A stretch of DNA of 64,000 nt from Aurantimonas sp965217685. Lineage in GTDB: Bacteria > Pseudomonadota > Alphaproteobacteria > Rhizobiales > Rhizobiaceae. The position numbers were made by a program, and so were the translations under genes. Shown here in pieces: positions 34,080 to 43,045 of the stretch. Below the pieces are notes generated by a model. The model was not told the origin of the DNA. It saw only the letters and a list, made by a program, of their open reading frames with translations, and ran no database searches. The number at the start of each line of letters is the position of its first letter. Position 1 is the stretch's first letter. The stretch covers positions 1 to 64,000 of the forward strand of contig CBDCIZ010000003.1 in NCBI GenBank assembly GCA_965217685.1. The letters are read 5' to 3'.

Positions 34080-36368
34080 TCAAGCTGGTGACGCATTAGC
34101 CAGCTGGATCGTCTGATTGACGAAGCCCGTCAGCTCTTCCCGATCGAGAAGCGGCTCAGGCTCTCCTCTCGCGTCCTCTCCGTGGTGGTATTCAGCTGTA
34201 TAGTCGTTGATGCGATCGAGCTGATCGAGATGGGCCGCTGCCGGATGTACAGCACCGCCGTCGCGTATCTTCCGAAGAATCTCGCCGAGATTGTCGTTGG
34301 GGGCGAACGACCCCGTAAAGGTGCAGCGGTAGTGGGTCTCGAGGACGATGCGCAGCTTCTTGATGATCTCGCGCAGATCGCCGGCACCATTCGCCCGAAA
34401 GGCGAGCAAAGCGTCGAGTTCGGCGGCAGCGCGTCCTCGGCAAGCATCGTCCAGATCGAAGGTCATGATCTTGGAGCCGATCGAGCTATGGTAACTCAAC
34501 TGCACGGCGACCCTTTCGGCGGGCTGGCACTTCTCCCAGATCGCTTTCAGAAAGAGCGGATCGTGCGACAGCACGATTACCTGCGCTCCGCTGCGGGCTA
34601 CAGCCATGATCTCGTAGACAGTCTGACGCCGGCGAAAGGCATCCTGGCTGTTGAAGGGATCGTCGAACACTACGACACGATCAGCCAAGTCAGGTTCACG
34701 CTCTAGCCCGGCGAGGAAGAAAGCCAGCGCCAAAGTGGTGCGATCCCCGGCGCTTAGCGTGTTCTTGAAGGAGTGTTCACCACCTGAGGTCCTGCTGTCT
34801 CCAACCGCGACGTCAACATTGTCGATGCGCAGCATGTAAGTCGAGGTCGCCAGCCCCCCCGGATAGGCATGGCCTACCCGAGCGATCGAAAAGCCGGCGT
34901 TGAACAGCTGCAGAAAGTAGTTGATTCGCTCCTGATAGGGCTGCACGACCTGATCGCAATGAGCTTCCAGTTCCGCACGCACAACGGCCTTGGCGCCGTT
35001 AAGCCGTCGCTTCTCAGCGTCGAGGTTCCGCCACTGATCGCACCGAGCGATGCCGTCTGGTGAGTGACGGCGCTGGGCGGCTTCCAACTGTGCGATCCGG
35101 GCTGACACCGCCGCTACGTCGCCGCCCGCGGTGTCAGCCTTCTTCGCCTCAATGATAATATTAGCTGCCTCGATAGCCGCGTTGTACCGCTCGATGCGGG
35201 TAACAATAGCGGCGATCTCTCGCTCGATAGCCTCCAGCTCGTCCTGACTTTCGAACTCGTCTAGCGGTTTTGCAATTTTCGCCTCAATCAGGGCCGACAG
35301 GCGCGTATCGGCAGCCGCGAGATCGTCGGCCACGGCATCAAGGGATTCGAACGCATCTCGATCGAGCGCGCAATAGCGGCCCCAATAATCAAGCCCTCCC
35401 CCATTGCGTGCTTCAAGCGTTTTCAGTGCAGCGACGCTAGCCGGCCCAAAAGCGGCTGCTGCACGATCGCGCATGGTCCCAATCGCCGTCCGCAGCTCCT
35501 TATAACCCTCGCCGAACAACGCGCGGTAAGCGCGCACCAAGTCCAGTCCCTCAAGACCATCACGGCCGCAGAAGGGGCAATCATCACCGTCGGCGTACGC
35601 AGCCCCGCGGGCCAGCCAGGCTTGCCCGCCGTCTTGCAAGCCGTGCGAGCGGATGTGTTTGGCGATCCGTTCCTCGGCTTCAGCGCCAACGCCGTCGAGC
35701 GATCGGCGCATGGTGGGTTCAAGATCAGCTGGGAAGGCAGGCAGGGTTGCGGTTGTGAGCAGAAGACGATCGCGAATAGCGACGGCTTCCTGCTGTGCCT
35801 GCAATGCCGCGCGCTCGGTTGCGAGCTTCGTTTCAACATCAGGGTCGGCCGCCAGCTCGTCGAACAATTTCGTCGTCATCCCGCCGGAAATCCCCGATAC
35901 CGCCCGTTCTGCCGCTGTCAGTTGGGTCTGCGTGGCTCGCGCGTCTTCCGCCAGCTGCCCTTCCTGCTGAGCGAGACCAACGCCATTACGGCCGACAATC
36001 ACCCGGTACAGGCTGCGCCGATTGGCGACCTCGACGACGTCCCCCGAATGGACGTTCTCGGCGACGAACGTGCCGTCGAAGATCGACAGGCGAGGCTCCG
36101 CCGCGAGCCATGCGCCGTTGCGAAACTGCCGGGGCGTGCCGCCCCACAGCAGGTTTACGACCGGGTCAGCCGCAACGCCCAATGAGCGCCTTCCCAGAAT
36201 ATGATCCGGCTCGCCCCGCTCGAGCGAACGGAAGATCGCGCATAAGGTGGTCTTGCCATAACTGTTCGGTGCAAAGACCAACGTCTGACGTTTAAAGGTA
36301 GGATTGGGCGTGCTCGCCGAATTGCGGAAGCGTCCGACATTCGCGATCGAAATAACCCGCTCAAGCAT
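34080..36368 (-). CDS. AAA_13-type (RloC/PrrC-like) ABC ATPase with zinc-hook motif
   Basis: A 762-residue SMC/Rad50-like ATPase. Walker A is FAPNSYGKTTLCAIFRSLE (about 32-50). Coiled coils flank a CPFCG motif (about 270), of zinc-hook type but with only one CxxC seen. The ABC signature region is TLSAGDRTTLALAFFLAGLE, Walker B is RVVVFDDPFNSQD, and a following LSHDPLFLKAIW is the H-loop. The C-terminal 120 residues contain LREIIKKLRIVLETHYRCTF and INDYTAEYHHGEDA, an R-E-H-rich region where PrrC and RloC carry anticodon-nuclease residues; homology there is unproven. It is a good candidate anti-phage protein. The start at 36368 follows AGGGGGTGG. Confidence 0.8.
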   Translation of the reverse strand: MLERVISIANVGRFRNSASTPNPTFKRQTLVFAPNSYGKTTLCAIFRSLERGEPDHILGRRSLGVAADPVVNLLWGGTPRQFRNGAWLAAEPRLSIFDGTFVAENVHSGDVVEVANRRSLYRVIVGRNGVGLAQQEGQLAEDARATQTQLTAAERAVSGISGGMTTKLFDELAADPDVETKLATERAALQAQQEAVAIRDRLLLTTATLPAFPADLEPTMRRSLDGVGAEAEERIAKHIRSHGLQDGGQAWLARGAAYADGDDCPFCGRDGLEGLDLVRAYRALFGEGYKELRTAIGTMRDRAAAAFGPASVAALKTLEARNGGGLDYWGRYCALDRDAFESLDAVADDLAAADTRLSALIEAKIAKPLDEFESQDELEAIEREIAAIVTRIERYNAAIEAANIIIEAKKADTAGGDVAAVSARIAQLEAAQRRHSPDGIARCDQWRNLDAEKRRLNGAKAVVRAELEAHCDQVVQPYQERINYFLQLFNAGFSIARVGHAYPGGLATSTYMLRIDNVDVAVGDSRTSGGEHSFKNTLSAGDRTTLALAFFLAGLEREPDLADRVVVFDDPFNSQDAFRRRQTVYEIMAVARSGAQVIVLSHDPLFLKAIWEKCQPAERVAVQLSYHSSIGSKIMTFDLDDACRGRAAAELDALLAFRANGAGDLREIIKKLRIVLETHYRCTFTGSFAPNDNLGEILRKIRDGGAVHPAAAHLDQLDRINDYTAEYHHGEDARGEPEPLLDREELTGFVNQTIQLANASPA

Positions 36369-36377
36369 GCCTGCCAC

Positions 36378-36791
36378 CCCCTATCCCCAAGACGCACTAT
36401 ACCGTCAGCCGATCGGTTTGGTTACCACCCTTTCGGCACTTTGCATCGTCCAGCACATTCTTGATTGGGAACGTGGAACGCGTCGCGAAAGCGGCAGAGG
36501 CTTTCCAGAAATCCGTTCCCGATTGCCTTTTCCGAAATGGCTAAGCAGAGACGGAGAAATGGGACTGACTTCAGCCTTCCGAATGACCGCTTTGGGGAAA
36601 GACGGTGGACTCGAAACGTCGTGAACGAGTCGTAAGTCGCAAATGCCGGCTACTCTCGATTCTGAAACAGATGGGGTATTCGGCTTGCGCCCGTTCCTGT
36701 CAACAGGGGTCCCCAAGGTGCTGCGCTTCGAGCTGATGATAGAACGTGGTCTGTGAGAAACAGCCACAAGCATCAGGAAAGGAAGCGCAGC
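36378..36791. other. IS110 left end and upstream non-coding region, candidate bridge RNA
   Basis: No gene is supported. The 160 or so bases before the IS110 start (about 36630-36791) are non-coding and belong to the element's left end. IS110-group elements encode a structured bridge RNA there that guides target choice. I see no decisive loop complementarity by eye, and the element boundary is not defined. Confidence 0.35.
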
Positions 36792-37832
36792 GTGAAACAT
36801 TATGCTGGATTGGATGTCTCGATGAAAGAGACGTCGGTTTGTATTGTCGATGAGACCGGTGCGATTTGCCGGGAGATGAAGGTCCTCAGCCACCCGGATG
36901 ACCTCGCCCGTGCGCTGAAGGATCCGGCATGGCCCCTTGATCGGGTCGGTCTTGAAGCCGGCCCGTTGTCGCAATGGCTGTTCAGTGGTCTGGCCGAAGC
37001 CGGCCTACCGGCGATCTGCATCGAGACCCGCCATGCGAAAGCGTTTCTGAAAGCCCAGGTGAACAAGACCGACCGCAACGATGCGCGAGGCATCGCACAA
37101 ATGATGCGGGTCAACCTGTTCCGGCCGGTGCACGTCAAGACGCTGACGAACCAGCGACGGCGGGCGCTCCTGACCGCCCGCAAGTTGCTGCAGGAAAAGG
37201 CGATCGCCATCGAGAACGATATCCGTGGCCTCCTGCGCAACTTCGGGCTCAAGGTCGGCGTCATCGGGACGCTCGGGTTCGACGCACGCATCCGCGAGCT
37301 TGTCCACGATAGGCCGGATCTCGGCGAGATCATGGAGCCGTTGCTCGGGGCCAGGCAGAAACTACGCGAGACGTTCACGGACCTTCATCGCAAGCTGCTG
37401 TCGATTGTGCGGGACGACGAAGTCTGCCGTCGATTGATGACGATCCCCGGCGTCGGTCCCGTCACCTCGCTCGCGTTCACCAGCACCATCGATGTCCCGT
37501 CACGCTTTACCAACTCACGTGCCGTCGGTCCGGCGCTGGGGCTGACGCCGAGGCTTCATCAATCGGGCGAGAGCCACCGCGTCGGCCGCGTCTCGCTCTG
37601 CGGGGACGCCATGATGCGAGCTCTGCTTTACGAGGCGGCGCAAGTCATGCTGAGCCGGGTGAAGACATGGTCCTGGCTGAAGACCTGGGCGATGAACGTC
37701 GCCAAACGACGTGGACGGCAGAAAGCGATCGTCGCGCTGGCGCGTCGCCTGGCCGTGATCATGCATCGCATGTGGAGCGACGGCACAGAGTTCCGCTGGA
37801 CAAGGGAGGAATGCATCCCGACCGCGGCCTGA
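36792..37832 (+). CDS. IS110-family transposase (DEDD)
   Basis: A 346-residue IS110 recombinase. The RuvC-like domain has YAGLDVSMKETSVCIVDE, LEAGPLSQWL and KTDRNDARGIAQM, giving the D-E-D-D set. The C-terminal Transposase_20 domain has IPGVGPVTSLAFTSTIDV and the Ser-containing SGESHRVGRVSLCGDAMMRA. All key residues are present, so it may be active. The GTG start at 36792 follows AGGAAAGGAAG. IS110 members use a guide (bridge) RNA from their non-coding ends and generally make no inverted repeats. Confidence 0.92.
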   Translation: MKHYAGLDVSMKETSVCIVDETGAICREMKVLSHPDDLARALKDPAWPLDRVGLEAGPLSQWLFSGLAEAGLPAICIETRHAKAFLKAQVNKTDRNDARGIAQMMRVNLFRPVHVKTLTNQRRRALLTARKLLQEKAIAIENDIRGLLRNFGLKVGVIGTLGFDARIRELVHDRPDLGEIMEPLLGARQKLRETFTDLHRKLLSIVRDDEVCRRLMTIPGVGPVTSLAFTSTIDVPSRFTNSRAVGPALGLTPRLHQSGESHRVGRVSLCGDAMMRALLYEAAQVMLSRVKTWSWLKTWAMNVAKRRGRQKAIVALARRLAVIMHRMWSDGTEFRWTREECIPTAA

Positions 37833-38204
37833 TCACTGTCTTGAGTCGAGACTTAATCGATATCGAAAGGAAACAACCAGGTTCCGCCAGCCGGTGGAGC
37901 GACGTCCTTCGCGGGACGATGGATGAGGTAAGCTCGCGTGTATTCTGGTACCGGTCGCACCATCGCGATCAGGACGCGAAACAGATAGGGCCGCCTCATT
38001 CTACTGACCCCATCATGGGACGGTCTCGTCACCGATCCCGAAGAGAAGCGGGGATCCGCGAAAGACGTCCAACGCCGGTGAAGCGACACGCTCGAAAGCG
38101 CTTGAAATCAGAACGCCGAATAGAGAAGAATGCATAATTCTGTTTCAGATTGTGCGAACGACAACCGGAACAGCGAAAATATCGGTAACCGAGTGATGCC
38201 GTTT
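37833..38204. other. Non-coding region right of the IS110 transposase
   Basis: Probably contains the IS110 right end, but I cannot place the junction. No protein gene is supported. Confidence 0.4.
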
Positions 38205-39455
38205 TCATGGCAACGTCCAGACCTCGCCATCCGACAATCTACGGACTGGCGGCAGGGAAATTGCTGGCGTGTCCCAGGCAATCCCATGAACCGGCACCAG
38301 TGCCTTAGGCGCAATCGCCGCCGCAAAGCGGGCGAGGTCTGCCGGGCTGGCATGGCCCGAGGTATGCAGCTTCACCGTCTTGGCGCCGGCCACTCGCGCT
38401 TGTGCCCATCCTGAGTTTGCGTCTTCGGGATCGAGATAGCCGCTCCAGCTGGAGAAGGCGTATGCGTCGGCAGAGGTGAAACCGAGCCCAGCACGATCAA
38501 AATCGCGCAGCATAGAATCCCTGAGCATGATAATCGCCCTGTCCTTGACCAGGCGTGCCCGCGACGTAGCGAACGGGCTCGTCGCCATCTCGTCAACGAA
38601 CTTTTCGCGACCTTGACGACCATAGAGACGCTTTCCCCCGGGTGTGATGACCACCTTCAATTCTGGGAAGTCGGCGCCAGGAACGGGCAGGCGGGTACCA
38701 TCCGCAATTCGCCGGAGAACATCGGCGCCGTAGAGATCGACCACGAGTTTGCGGCCCGTGCGCTTGGCGGCTCGAAACAAAGTGACGGTACGATCAATAT
38801 TCTGCGCTGACCACTGCACGAACACGTGGCGGGGCGTTTCATGCGCCAACTCGACAAACGCCTTTTCAAGTTCGGCCTCGCTGATCACGGGCTTGTCCGT
38901 ACCGAGATTGGTGCCCTCCATGATGAGCGCATCGATTTTTTCGGGCGGTTCGGCGATTATCGCCTCGACCAGCTGGGCCTTGCGCCCATGCGCGCGAAAA
39001 TCGCCGCTGTAGAGAATGCGGCGTCCCGCGCCCTCGATCAGCAGCATGTAAGCGTCGGGTGCTGAATGATCGGTAAGGTACGGCGTGATGGTGAAGCTGC
39101 CGATCCCGAATGGCTTTGAGCGACTATCCCACGTCCGGATCGGGCGGGTAATGCCGCCGCCAAACAACTCTGCCGAGAGCCGCATCAACTCCGCAGCCTT
39201 CTCGCCCGCCCAAATCGGCCAATCAGCAGGTAGCTCCTCGATCAGCCCCCAGTGGTCCATATGGGAATGGCTAAACAGCACCGTCGCGGGCCGGCGAAGG
39301 TCCAGAGTTGATGGTAGCAGTCCAGTCGCTTCCCGAGGTGCATCCAGCGGGCGACCGGCATCCAGGATAAGCCGTTCACCCGCTGAATTTACGACTTCGA
39401 TGCATGAGCCACCGATCGCCCGAGTCCCCCGATGGACAGTCAGGGTAAGCGTCAT
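38205..39455 (-). CDS. MBL-fold hydrolase, beta-CASP/RNase J-like
   Basis: A 416-residue metallo-beta-lactamase-fold protein. Metal ligands are visible in SHSHMDHWG (HxHxDH, about 62-67), LYSGDFRAHG (Asp) and LVPVHG near the C-terminus. TDHSAPDAY, HTSGHASPADLARFAAAI and the middle region VFVQWSAQNIDRTVTLFRAA match the architecture of beta-CASP nucleases such as RNase J, so RNA or DNA is a likely substrate. It is shorter than RNase J (about 550) and lacks its C-terminal domain. Its ATG overlaps the stop of the upstream PD-(D/E)XK-like gene, so they form a coupled two-gene unit. Confidence 0.82.
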   Translation of the reverse strand: MTLTLTVHRGTRAIGGSCIEVVNSAGERLILDAGRPLDAPREATGLLPSTLDLRRPATVLFSHSHMDHWGLIEELPADWPIWAGEKAAELMRLSAELFGGGITRPIRTWDSRSKPFGIGSFTITPYLTDHSAPDAYMLLIEGAGRRILYSGDFRAHGRKAQLVEAIIAEPPEKIDALIMEGTNLGTDKPVISEAELEKAFVELAHETPRHVFVQWSAQNIDRTVTLFRAAKRTGRKLVVDLYGADVLRRIADGTRLPVPGADFPELKVVITPGGKRLYGRQGREKFVDEMATSPFATSRARLVKDRAIIMLRDSMLRDFDRAGLGFTSADAYAFSSWSGYLDPEDANSGWAQARVAGAKTVKLHTSGHASPADLARFAAAIAPKALVPVHGIAWDTPAISLPPVRRLSDGEVWTLP

Positions 39456-40465
39456 TCCGACAGTTCAGCTCCCGAAAAGAAGGGTAGTTCCGGTCCATGG
39501 TGATCGGGACCGACCTCATGCACCTGGATACCGGCACCCTGGAGCTTTTCACGGTGTCCGTTCTTGGCGAAGCTGGTGGCGCATTGGGCCATCCGGCTGC
39601 TGGCGACCGAAGCCGTATAGCCTTCAGGCCAGTAATTGCCGATTACAATGCCCGGCTGCGCGATGATGGCTGTGGCCTCAAGCTGCGCAAGTGCTTGCCA
39701 GATGCCCACGCTTTCCGGTTTTCTTTTTCCCTCGTGGAACAAGCTATACAGGTCCAACAGTTTGGTGGCCGTTTCCCGGTAGGCCTGCTGTACCTGAACG
39801 ACCCGATCGCCTTCGGCCATCCACCGGACGTATTTCGCGACCTGGCCCAGAACCTTCGGTGAGTTGTCTTCGCTCGCACGAAGCTCAGGGTTGTTGGCGC
39901 ATTTGGCTTCCCAGAAACAGATGGACAGCGGCTCGTCACCCGCGCGCTGGGCAACCACCAGATCCATACGGGGCGCCACTCTTTCGCTGTCCGGCAAGTC
40001 GCTTGCGGGCAGGCCCATTTCCATGTCGATCACACCTGGATTGGCAGCGATCAGATCATCAACGAAACACTTCTCAGCTGAGGCATAGCTGTCCGCCGTG
40101 TCGATCCAGTTTGTGATAAGAGCGCCCGTCGTCAGATCAGCCAGCGCCATGGTGTCGTAGTCCTGGTAGCCTTTCACCGGCGGCGTGCCGTTGCCTGTCT
40201 GCTCTCTGCGGCGGCCGGTGACGTAAGCCTTATGAACCGAAAGCTTTGGCCCGTTCCGCCCGCACGACAATTTGGCGACCGATTGACCCTTGATATAAAA
40301 ATTGAGGTAGCCGTCCCGCAGACCGAGCCTCAGGCGGGTTTTGTCGGTCGTTTTTTCTCCGGGAAGGCACCAATGATCGAAAAGCACGCGAACCGCGCTT
40401 CCCGGATTATTCGCATTCCAATCGGCAAGAACGTCAACCGCGAACGAGCGGGCAAATGAAGGCAT
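39452..40465 (-). CDS. PD-(D/E)XK nuclease-like protein, partner of the MBL hydrolase
   Basis: A 337-residue protein starting MPSFARSFAVDVLADWNANN. The segment APRMDLVVAQ, about a dozen residues, then CFWEAKCANNPELR has the spacing and pattern of the D and (D/E)xK residues of PD-(D/E)XK nucleases. The N-terminal half (RVLFDHWCLPGEKTTDKTRL) and the C-terminus are unfamiliar. Overlap by ATGA with the downstream hydrolase indicates joint expression. Together with an IS110, VapBC and a resolvase nearby, this looks like an undescribed two-gene defence or stress cassette (inference). Confidence 0.65.
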   Translation of the reverse strand: MPSFARSFAVDVLADWNANNPGSAVRVLFDHWCLPGEKTTDKTRLRLGLRDGYLNFYIKGQSVAKLSCGRNGPKLSVHKAYVTGRRREQTGNGTPPVKGYQDYDTMALADLTTGALITNWIDTADSYASAEKCFVDDLIAANPGVIDMEMGLPASDLPDSERVAPRMDLVVAQRAGDEPLSICFWEAKCANNPELRASEDNSPKVLGQVAKYVRWMAEGDRVVQVQQAYRETATKLLDLYSLFHEGKRKPESVGIWQALAQLEATAIIAQPGIVIGNYWPEGYTASVASSRMAQCATSFAKNGHREKLQGAGIQVHEVGPDHHGPELPFFSGAELSE

Positions 40466-40625
40466 CGAATTTTCTCCAAAAGTCTATATTCACTTTAGCG
40501 GCCAAGAAATTTACACTTGGTGTGAAGAAAGTCCGACTGTTGTCGAAAAACATCTCATCAACGATCTTGCTTGCCGACGATTCTCCGTGGAAACGACATG
40601 AGCCGATTGTTCGGCTGCGACCACA

Positions 40626-41045
40626 TTGAGTACCGTTGAAGCGGAGCGCCTGTTGCCATACCTCGATCTCCAATCTTTAGGTGGGACGAAGGTCGGTCTC
40701 TTCTGGGTGATTGAAAATACGGTCGTGGCCGTAGGTTTGCCGATCGGGCGCGCCGATGCCTACGGTGATTGCCTGACCTACGATGGCGGACATTCAGACC
40801 ACTGGGACGCGTGGAACGATGCGGGTCCGACATGGCTGAAAGAACATCAACTTCCGGCGACGATTTGCGCGACAGAGTATGACCAACATCCCCGTGGTCG
40901 CGCCATCTTTGACAAGACCCTGAATGCATTCGTGATCTACGCCGACCGCCGGCTCCATTCAGCTTCGACCATCCGTCGGATCGTCGAAGAATTTGGACTT
41001 CAGGAAGAGGTGGTCCAGGTCAAAAGCGATCTACATTATCGATAA
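40626..41045 (+). CDS. Hypothetical protein
   Basis: A 139-residue soluble protein from a TTG start: MSTVEAERLLPYLDLQSLGG, then LFWVIENTVVAVGLPIGRAD, AYGDCLTYDGGHSDHWDAWN and EYDQHPRGRAIFDKTLNAFV. It has a regular alpha/beta pattern and good codon use, so it is real. I recall similar uncharacterised proteins but no function. No ATG in frame is nearby and no clear ribosome site is seen, so the start may be wrong. It is divergent from the PD-(D/E)XK gene. Confidence 0.65.
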   Translation: MSTVEAERLLPYLDLQSLGGTKVGLFWVIENTVVAVGLPIGRADAYGDCLTYDGGHSDHWDAWNDAGPTWLKEHQLPATICATEYDQHPRGRAIFDKTLNAFVIYADRRLHSASTIRRIVEEFGLQEEVVQVKSDLHYR

Positions 41046-41121
41046 TCGTTCATTCCATAATGGGCTTATTTAACCCCTTATGACGGTGCGTGCCGCTCAA
41101 CCTCGGGGCAGGCAGCCACGA

Positions 41122-41481
41122 TTATACAGAAATTCCGATTTCGGAAGCCACGGCGGCCAAGCGTTTGTCGCGTGTCCATAGTCGCGTACCGGGCGCAAGC
41201 AGACAAGCCGCGACCAGAGCGGCATCAACAAGACCGATCCCACGGCTGAAAAGCCTCCGATCCTCGATCATGAAGCGTGTTTCGGCAATGCGCGATTCAA
41301 TGAGCATTGGCAGGCTGTCTAATAGTCCGAGAACCTCGTCCCGGGCCTTCAGCGATCCCAAGGCGATCTCAGCGACAATCATCGGATGGCATAGAATACG
41401 GTTCTCCAGCAGCAGCTCGCGCACAAGGTCGTCGTCCTTGCGGAGATGATCGATCCAGACCGACGTATCGGCAAGAATCAC
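41122..41481 (-). CDS. vapC: VapC-family PIN-domain toxin
   Basis: A 119-residue ribonuclease toxin. The PIN acidic residues are seen in MILADTSVWIDHLR (Asp5), PMIVAEIALG (Glu), GIGLVDAALVAACL (Asp) and LWTRDKRLAAVA (Asp). It follows the antitoxin gene and overlaps it by 4 bp (ATGA). VapC enzymes typically cut tRNA or rRNA. All catalytic positions are kept. Confidence 0.92.
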   Translation of the reverse strand: MILADTSVWIDHLRKDDDLVRELLLENRILCHPMIVAEIALGSLKARDEVLGLLDSLPMLIESRIAETRFMIEDRRLFSRGIGLVDAALVAACLLAPGTRLWTRDKRLAAVASEIGISV

Positions 41482-41672
41482 GCAACGCCTCGTCGCCTTG
41501 GCGGGACGACAAGATCGCTCTGGCTCCCACCCAAATTCGCCAACCGACGGGCGCTCTCGCGTTCAATCAGCGCCTTGAGCGCATCGCGCAACAGGGTGCC
41601 GCGTTCGCTTGTTCCCGTCAGCGCTGTGGCGCGCTCCATAAGTTGGTCATCGAGGGTGACAGTTGTGCGCAT
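41478..41672 (-). CDS. vapB: VapB-family antitoxin (ribbon-helix-helix)
   Basis: A 64-residue antitoxin starting MRTTVTLDDQLMERATALTG, a ribbon-helix-helix DNA-binding motif, followed by ERGTLLRDALKALIERESAR and a basic tail for toxin binding. The frame extends upstream by nine codons (ATG at 41699); 41672 is the usual family start. It probably represses its own promoter with VapC. Confidence 0.88.
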   Translation of the reverse strand: MRTTVTLDDQLMERATALTGTSERGTLLRDALKALIERESARRLANLGGSQSDLVVPPRRRGVA

Positions 41673-41759
41673 TGGCTCCGTCCGCATCAATTCATGCATC
41701 TTTTGATGTAAGATAAGCGCAGACGGCCACGAAGAAAAGGCTTTCCTTAACCCGACGCG

Positions 41760-42197
41760 CTATCGATAGAGACCGGCGAACAGATCACCGAGTGCGCGGC
41801 GCATCAGATAGGTGATCCGTCGACGGGCCAGATGATGCGGTCGATCATGCATCATATGGCACCTTTGGCAGAGCGCAGCGAGGTTGCCAGCGTCGTTGTT
41901 GCCGACGTCATGATCAAGATGGGCGCAAGACAAATAGACCTGGGTGACGAAAGCCGGGATTTCGGCAGGCAGATGGGCCGGCGTGGGCAGGTTGGTGCGA
42001 ACCCTCCTGCCCTGCCCATCCCGCCAGCGTTCGCTCTCTTGATCGTACCAGCGGCCATCGCCAAGATGGTGGACGATCTCCCCGTGCGGGCGACCGCAAT
42101 GCTCGCAGCGACCTTTGGCACGGCGAAAGCGGATGGAATGGGAAAGCTGCGGCCAGTCGATTGGATAGAAACCGCGCAGTTCAGGCTTGATCGGCAT
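41760..42197 (-). CDS. HNH endonuclease-like protein
   Basis: A 145-residue protein with an HNH fold: CEHCGRPHGEIVHHLG (first CxxC), LSCAHLDHDVGNNDAGNLAA (His and Asn) and LCQRCHMMHDRPHH (second CxxC and His). Metal ligands and the catalytic His are present. It starts 16 bases before the resolvase stop, so the two genes overlap and are probably co-expressed. The role in the element (target opening, host restriction, or another) is unknown. Confidence 0.82.
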   Translation of the reverse strand: MPIKPELRGFYPIDWPQLSHSIRFRRAKGRCEHCGRPHGEIVHHLGDGRWYDQESERWRDGQGRRVRTNLPTPAHLPAEIPAFVTQVYLSCAHLDHDVGNNDAGNLAALCQRCHMMHDRPHHLARRRITYLMRRALGDLFAGLYR

Positions 42198-42837
42198 TGC
42201 GAGCCCCATTCCCTGCCGCCTTCGCCGCAGCGATCTGCCGTTCAGTCTGCGACAGCGGCTCGCGACCGGGCACCCGGTGCAGCGTTCGATAGATGGTTGG
42301 CCGCGACACGGAAAAGACGTCGGCGAGATCGCTGATCGAATATTCGCCGGTATCGTACATGCGGCGGAGTTCTTTGCTCTGCTTTTCGGAGAGCTTCGGC
42401 TTCTTGCCGCGCAGACGCCCCCGCGCCCGCGCCATCGCCATGCCTTCGCGGGTGCGCATGCGGATGAGATCGGATTCGAACTCGGCGAAGGTTGCCAGGA
42501 TGTTGAAGAACATCTTCCCCATCGGATCGGTCGGATCGTAGACCGAACGGCCGAGGGCCAGCTTGACGCCACGCGCGGCCAACTCGTCGGCGATCGCACG
42601 CGCGTCTGGAACCGAGCGCGCCAGCCGGTCGAGTTTTGGCACGACGAGCGTGTCACCGGACCGCACGGCGGCGAGCGCCTGGTCGAGGCCTGGCCGCTGC
42701 CTGTTCGTGCCGGTCAGACCGCGATCGGTATAGATGCGATCCTCACCGACGCCGAGCTCGAGCAGTGCATTTTCTTGAACGGCAAGGTCTTGGCGATCGG
42801 TCGAGCAGCGGGCGTAGCCAATAAGAGTGTGCGACAT
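42181..42837 (-). CDS. Serine resolvase/invertase
   Basis: A 218-residue recombinase of the Tn3 resolvase/Hin type. The catalytic Ser is in YARCSTDRQDLAVQENALLE (Ser12 or nearby), with LDRLARSVPDARAIADEL and AEFESDLIRMRTREGMA (catalytic Arg region). The C-terminal HTH is GEYSISDLADVFSVSRPTIY. It probably resolves cointegrates or inverts a segment. A palindromic candidate crossover site lies just upstream. Confidence 0.92.
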   Translation of the reverse strand: MSHTLIGYARCSTDRQDLAVQENALLELGVGEDRIYTDRGLTGTNRQRPGLDQALAAVRSGDTLVVPKLDRLARSVPDARAIADELAARGVKLALGRSVYDPTDPMGKMFFNILATFAEFESDLIRMRTREGMAMARARGRLRGKKPKLSEKQSKELRRMYDTGEYSISDLADVFSVSRPTIYRTLHRVPGREPLSQTERQIAAAKAAGNGARNADQA

Positions 42838-42933
42838 GCCAAGATTGCTACGTTACAAGCCCCGTCACTGCAAAACAATTCGGACCATCTAATTGATTGG
42901 AGGCGCGGCCACGTTTCGGGGGCTCCCGCAGAC

Positions 42934-42961
42934 TGTCCGGTAGACGATCGGCTAACGGACA
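42934..42961. promoter_or_regulatory. Candidate res/crossover site for the serine resolvase
   Basis: An imperfect 28-bp palindrome upstream of the resolvase gene: TGTCCGGTAGA at the left, CGATCG at the centre, and GCTAACGGACA at the right (9 of 11 arm positions complementary). Length, symmetry and position fit resolvase subsite I, at which the strands are exchanged, though the centre is GAT-CG rather than a clear TA. Confidence 0.5.
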
Positions 42962-43045
42962 ATGCTCCCGAGAGACTGATGTTTTGACCACAACGCGCTT
43001 AGGCTGGATTGGGATGTGCCTGATGCAACCGGAAAGCCTGCCAAA

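Noticed and set aside
39450..39860. Plus-strand open frame antisense to the PD-(D/E)XK-like gene
   Set aside because: High-GC shadow with no ribosome site and no motif; the minus frame has clear coding character and an ATGA junction.
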